Part shown: piece by piece, positions 58,881-64,000 of the stretch | How the letters are laid out: every line of letters starts with the position of its first letter | Position numbering within the stretch: position 1 is the first letter of the stretch | Assembly (NCBI GenBank): GCA_028583405.1 | Contig: JAPTMU010000049.1 | Span: 7,501 to 71,500, forward strand | DNA: 64,000 bases | Direction of reading: 5' to 3' | Origin: Pogonophryne albipinna | Lineage: Eukaryota > Chordata > Actinopteri > Perciformes > Artedidraconidae | Notes under the pieces: generated by a model | Told to the model about the DNA's origin: nothing | The model's input: only the letters and a program-made list of their open reading frames with translations | Databases searched by the model: none | Position numbers and translations under genes: made by a program

Positions 58881-61800
58881 CTGAAGGAGAAAGTTAAATT
58901 TAGCTGTTTGACTCCCCATCTTTTCAAGTCTCTGCACATAAACTGGCACCGACCGAAGTGACTAGAAAGTGTCTCTTCAAATTCACACAGATGAGAAAGT
59001 TCTGTCCTAACCAATTGAAAAGATCAAAGAGAACATATCAAGTAACACAAGGCAGTGTGTATTAAGCCACATCTACAACCGCCATGATAATTTTATAGAG
59101 GCCTGTGATGTTGTATGCCAAATCTGGGTGGGGTAATTGAAGCCAGACGTTGTGTCTTGAAGGCATATTTACAGTAAAGTGGGTCAATGGTGGAGCGGTG
59201 CTGTTTCTGTGGAGTTAGCTTGCAAGATGTGAGGTAAAAGCTCACAGTGGATGGATAAAAGACAGAGCACTGAAAATATTAAGCACATAAACTGTTTTGT
59301 AAGCTCTGTTTCATAGGGCACATTTATTCTATATGTCATGTTTTTCCTTACGTCAAAGACACATTCAAACTTGATACTGAAAAAAGACGGAGTGCAGTTT
59401 GCTCGGATCAATCTTCCTGTAATGGTTTGAATTTTCTACGTTTCTCCTGCTGTCTGCTCTTTTGTGCTGGGGGAAATCCGATAGGGGGCCTTTGTAAATC
59501 ACAGAATAAGTGTTTCCAGATGATGATGTCTTGCTGAAAAAAGAAATCTCGAAAAAGGTTTTTCAGCAGCCTGACTCGCTGAAAAAGGAAAAAGCCCTCA
59601 TACTCAGATCCTGTTGGCGCGAGGCACACTTTGCTTTAACACAACATTATACGCTGCATCTGTGTACTAGTTTCTTTGTGCAAAAGCTGGAAATGACTTC
59701 ACTGGAGGTCAATACTTGCAGCATGATTTCAGGCAATCAATCAGAGCGTCATGTTTAAGTTAGTGGGGGCCGTGAGGGAGGAGAGATTGAATTAGTTCAT
59801 CAGGGCCAACAGCTGCAGTCCCTACGATATGGAGCTGGTGCTTTAAGTTTAATTACAATTAATAGTTACTTGTAAAAGAATGTATGAAGTAACCTATTCT
59901 GAGTATCGAAATATAAAAGTAATGTAACCTGATAACTCAGCGTTACTTTAGGATTACCTCAATATCAAATGCAATGCAAGTAAATACAAAACAATAGGAC
60001 GTTGTTTAGGGTATAATGTAAGACAACAGAACAAAGCTACCTTAGAAAAGATGGCACCCAGATATTTAGGATACAAAATGTGTACATAGGAAAACCTGCC
60101 TTTCATTCAGCACATCCAGGCAGTAGCCTATACACCAACAGTGAAACACATGAGCACATACTACAGTTTAAAAAAGCAGAATACAATCTGAGCTGACAGA
60201 AAATGCTCCGATTCAGTTTAACACACACAGTTAAGCTCACACACAATATTTTACAAACATAGGTTCACCTGCTGAATTAAAAACAGAACAAATGAAGCAA
60301 AGAAAGTGGAAACCATGAAGCAGATTCAGGCAGTAGAAGTAGAGATTCAGACTTAAAGTATTATCCTACAGAACAGAACAGCTCACAGAGAAGAGATAAC
60401 AGCTGATGCTTTACAACAAACACTAGATGATATGTTTAGTTTTTATTAACACTGTAATCTTGCTAGAAATGGTATAATTTAGAAATGTAACAGTAATCAG
60501 ATTTATTTATATAACTGAAGAAATATATTGACCTTTTTTAGTATCCTGATTACATTATCCCGTTACATGAAATCCTAAACTCCCATAGTCTGGTGAACAC
60601 ACACAAAACCAAGCTGGTTGCTGTGGAGACGCTCTGGTATGAAGTGGTGGAAAGCTTTTTCAATGGTGTGACTAATTGCACTTTAATTGACAGCGTTGGA
60701 GGGGGTGCAGCCCGTGTCCATTGAAAAGTGTAGCAAGGCTCCAGTTTCTGGCTCAGGCCTTTGAAATGTATAGAGGCTTAAAAATGTCTTTGTGTTTCGG
60801 AAGGAAAGAAGGATGACCTCCCAACTGTCGGATTAAAAACTAGTTGTAATGTGTATTTTGTTTGCTTGAGATTTAGACTGATTTCCATCATGTGGCTGAC
60901 AGTAATGAGGTGTTTGTGCTGAGCATGGGAATTCAAATAGACAACAAAAAGTAGTCCAGACAGCCATAGTGGTCAGACTGTGGGATGCAGCACACATGGA
61001 GTGGTGCAGTGATTTCTAACTGTTTTGTCTTTGTTCAACCCAGAAGTTAGCATCGCAAGGGCTCCCTCAATATTCCGTATATTGTAGAAAAATAAACGTT
61101 TGTGGCCAACACATGATACTTAAAAACGATTTGTTCAGCAGGTTAATCTCCACATGTTAACACCACTTTGATTTTTGAAGCGTAAATGCAATGGCCAGAA
61201 GTAAAAAGCTAACGTTAGGCTACAGACAAACTACATCACGGTTGCATGACTACACATCTCCACCACTAAGCTAAAGGCTTGCTAATGCTAATGTTCGCCT
61301 TGATGACGTTTCGTAGTCTCATTTAGACCGTGTTAGCAACCAACAGTTTAATGACACATAGAAGCTTCGGACATTCGCGAGTGGAGTATTTAATGATGTA
61401 TTTTATGTCATAGAAAAATACTTGAAAATCTCTCCAGCTCGTCTTTACCACAGACCTTATTTCATACTACCAACCCGTTCAAACAACCATAGACTTCGAG
61501 AAGAATACTTTTGCCTGGTGGGCAGAAACATGATTCAAAATGAATGCTTATTTTGCTACAATGTCTTTTTGCCTCTTTTAGGCCGTTATTTTGGTTTTAT
61601 GGCACTATTACAGTATGAACAGGTCTGTCTCAAGATCCCTGTGAGGCACCACACACAACTAAGACTACTGATAAACCAAATGTACGCCATGCAGTAAACA
61701 GACACAGTTAGCAACAAACATATAAGGCAAGTAAAATGTCTAGCAGCCAAAGAGACAATCTTTTTCTCAGCAGGTGGTGGAGTCCAAAACATTGCCCAAA

Positions 61801-62671
61801 GGCGAGTGAATGATGAATCATACACAACTTATCTGCTATTTGTGTAAGCCATGTAACTTTGTATAGTTAACATTTGAGTGCTTTGTGTTTCTGTCAGCTA
61901 GTGGCAAAACAATGTCATATCTTTAAAAGCATTTTGTGTTGCTTGCCTTTTGTTTCATTTAGAAGATACATTACACAAAAAAATATTCTAAGGTCATAAA
62001 TCAGGTGGAGTATTAAGAGCGAATTAAGTTGTATGTAAACCTCGTTGTTGGTCAGGAAGTACTAGAAGTGGAGCAGAAAGATCATCAATTCAACATTTCC
62101 TGAACTGTCTGTATGACCTTCCGCTGTCTTTGATCAGTTCCCTGTATCAAAGGCATATCTTGGTAATGGGGGTATGTTACACAATCCTTCACAACAAAGA
62201 CAAATACATCTTTTTATTCTTATATTTGTTTTGGCTCAGACAATAAAGCTCTTGGCAGAGAAAACGCACATGCAACGGTACAGTTGAACACATGGAAGCA
62301 TATATCGCTGCCTATATATCAGGTTAATTATTCCTACATCCCTTGAGGCACACACACTAGTACACATGAAGAGCTCTATTGTGCTCCGTCAGGGCATTTC
62401 TAATTAATAGTATCCTGTATTCTGCCTTATTAGCAGCAGTGTGAAGCCGTCCTGTAGGTGGTGGTGGTGGTGGTGGTGGTGGTGGTGGTGGGGGGGGGGG
62501 GGGGGGGGTTAGGGTTGTTTGTTGTTAGAGCCAGCACACCCAGAGTCCTCCCTATGTTTATCACAGCGTGGCGCTCAACTGAACTTTCCAGAAACAAACC
62601 CCAGTGAAGGTTATAGACCAATTTTTCTCGGGAGGCCTGTGATGGGGCCGGATAAAGACAGTGTTCAAGAT
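58881..62671. other. Non-coding, probably intron of the EFCC1-like gene
   Basis: No exon with plausible borders was found on either strand. 59860-60575 is a DNA element related to 52995-53440. 62457-62508 is (GGT)n running into about 20 G. Confidence 0.4.
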
Positions 62672-63417
62672 TTAAAGGTCCCGTGTCATCGCCATTTCTA
62701 CTGATCATAATTCCATTGTTGAGGTCTACTCGAATAGATTGTCATTGTTCAATGTTCCAAACTCACATTGGTTTCCCAAACAGCATCTCTGTATAGTATG
62801 TGTATTCACTCTAAACGGCTTGTTGGAGCTCCTGCACCACCCCCCCCTCCCTGTGAGCCCAGTGTGCTCTGATTGGTCGGGACGTTGCTGCGAGGAGCGG
62901 ACAGGTTCTGGAGACAGGAGAACAAGCGAAACTCATCCTGAGCACACAAACACTCACAGCCGAAGTAAAAACAATAAGTGTGGCTTGATATTGAGTAAGA
63001 AAAAGGTTTATAGCGCTGTGAGAATGGGTCTGCGGAGAGCATTTCTCCACCATCCCAACTCGTCTATTACCAGCGTTCAGGGAGCTCTATGGAAGTCAAT
63101 GGGACTCCCTGTTAGTTAGCCAAGGGATCCTGGTGTGTGAGGAGCTCCGTGGATTGGTCCATTTGGGCCAATCCGGTCCTTTGCTGTTGATCTGGGTGTT
63201 CACACGTCACAGAACCCAGGAAGCAAACAATGGAAAAAGAGAAATGTCCAACGAGGCGTTCTGGGGCAGCACAGACAGGTCTTCTCTGTGTTAGAGTTGT
63301 ACTCGCTACAGGGTGTACTTTGAGGGTTTGTGGCTCTGCAGACCGTTTACATGCAGAACAACCTTCATAACACAAGGGGACGGTAATAACCGGAAAAGCA
63401 TGACATGGGACCTTTAA
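62672..63417. mobile_element. TTAA element, 746 bp including TTAA ends
   Basis: TTAA at both ends; inverted ends AAAGGTCCCGTGTCAT and AAAGGTCCCATGTCAT differ at one of 16 positions. Non-coding. Confidence 0.75.
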
Positions 63418-64000
63418 GTCATAGTGCATTTAAAATAAATACCATTATTGCATCAAGCCGTTGTGTCCCTGGGAAAGACACCCTAATTTGCTCCTGTGGG
63501 TCTTGTCCACAGTATTCACTGTTACATGTCTAACATGTAGTATATGTAATGTAAAGCAGTCTAATAAACGTAATGAATTATTATTATTATTATTATTGGT
63601 TTGATTTAATAACAGAGTGTGTGTCGATGTCTTTTTCTTTTTACTTTGGCCCAATATACAGAACATTAAAAAGGAGTTTGGGGAAATAAATACATTATTT
63701 ATGCAGACAAACTTTGTTTTTATTTTATGCGTAATGTTTGTTGGCTCGTTGTAGTTACAGAATTTGTTCCAGTAACTCAGAGTTAACTTAATTAATGAAA
63801 AAACTTTTTCAGTAATGCTTTAGTAAACTTTGGCCAATGCAACAACACAGTCTCTGCTGCAACACTTTGCATTATCATAGATGTATGGGGGGCCACTGGG
63901 GGGTCCAAGCTCAGCCCCTGTTGTCCCCCCCCAGAACCGCCCATCAACACACACTGTCTACCCCCCCCCTCTGCCTGAATAGCCATTTCCTCTCTCAGGT
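63418..64000. other. Non-coding end of window
   Basis: (ATT)n tail near 63580-63597 and a G/C-rich dispersed repeat (GGGGGGCCACTGGGG) near 63888. No exon supported. Confidence 0.35.

Noticed and set aside
62430..62708. Proline/threonine-rich minus frame
   Set aside because: Translation of (GGT)n and a G run; no supporting context.

Overview
This window is vertebrate, and almost certainly teleost, nuclear DNA. Its genes are split by GT-AG introns, and it is full of long GT/CA microsatellites, minisatellites and fish-type DNA-transposon fragments (hAT and TTAA-flanked elements), L2-like tails and solo LTRs. No bacterial features, CRISPR array or viral genome are present.

Three protein genes can be rebuilt from splice-consistent exons. 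(1) Positions 3223-7801 (+) hold the last five coding exons of NUF2, the kinetochore coiled-coil protein; its 5' half lies outside the window. (2) Positions 46531-8328 (-) hold what looks like a complete CFAP57 (WDR65) gene. It has 21 coding exons whose lengths sum to 3477 nt, giving an unbroken 1158-residue reading frame: WD40 propellers followed by a long coiled coil. It is a ciliary axoneme protein, and two RFX X-box-like motifs and a TCTCGCGAGA element sit just upstream of its start. NUF2 and CFAP57 are convergent, with about 530 bp between their stop codons. (3) Positions 58880-48655 (-) hold the last six coding exons (265 residues) of a coiled-coil protein, tentatively EFCC1 (EF-hand and coiled-coil domain containing 1). 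Its 5' exons were not found in the window.

Layout: 1-3222, NUF2 intron with hAT remnants; 3223-8150, NUF2 3' exons with a 57-bp array and a 74-bp perfect palindrome; 8248-46531, CFAP57, whose introns are roughly 40% tandem repeats; 46532-47200, CFAP57 promoter; 47220-58880, 3' end of the EFCC1-like gene with a 2.2-kb 57-bp array and a hAT/37-bp element; 58881-64000, non-coding, probably a large intron.

The most unusual aspect is how the repeats relate to the splice sites of CFAP57. A 28-bp minisatellite of about 72 copies is a tandem amplification of the exon 12/intron boundary and carries a 5' splice site in every unit. A 4.1-kb hAT element has a perfect 8-bp target duplication that is itself the exon 11 3' splice site. 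A 2.1-kb AG-free octamer array and a CA microsatellite run straight into the acceptors of exons 16 and 14. The exon 11 donor GT is the first GT of a GT microsatellite. Non-autonomous elements have repeatedly amplified the same internal segment (37 bp or 57 bp) at separate loci. An inverted pair of retroposon copies brackets exon 7.
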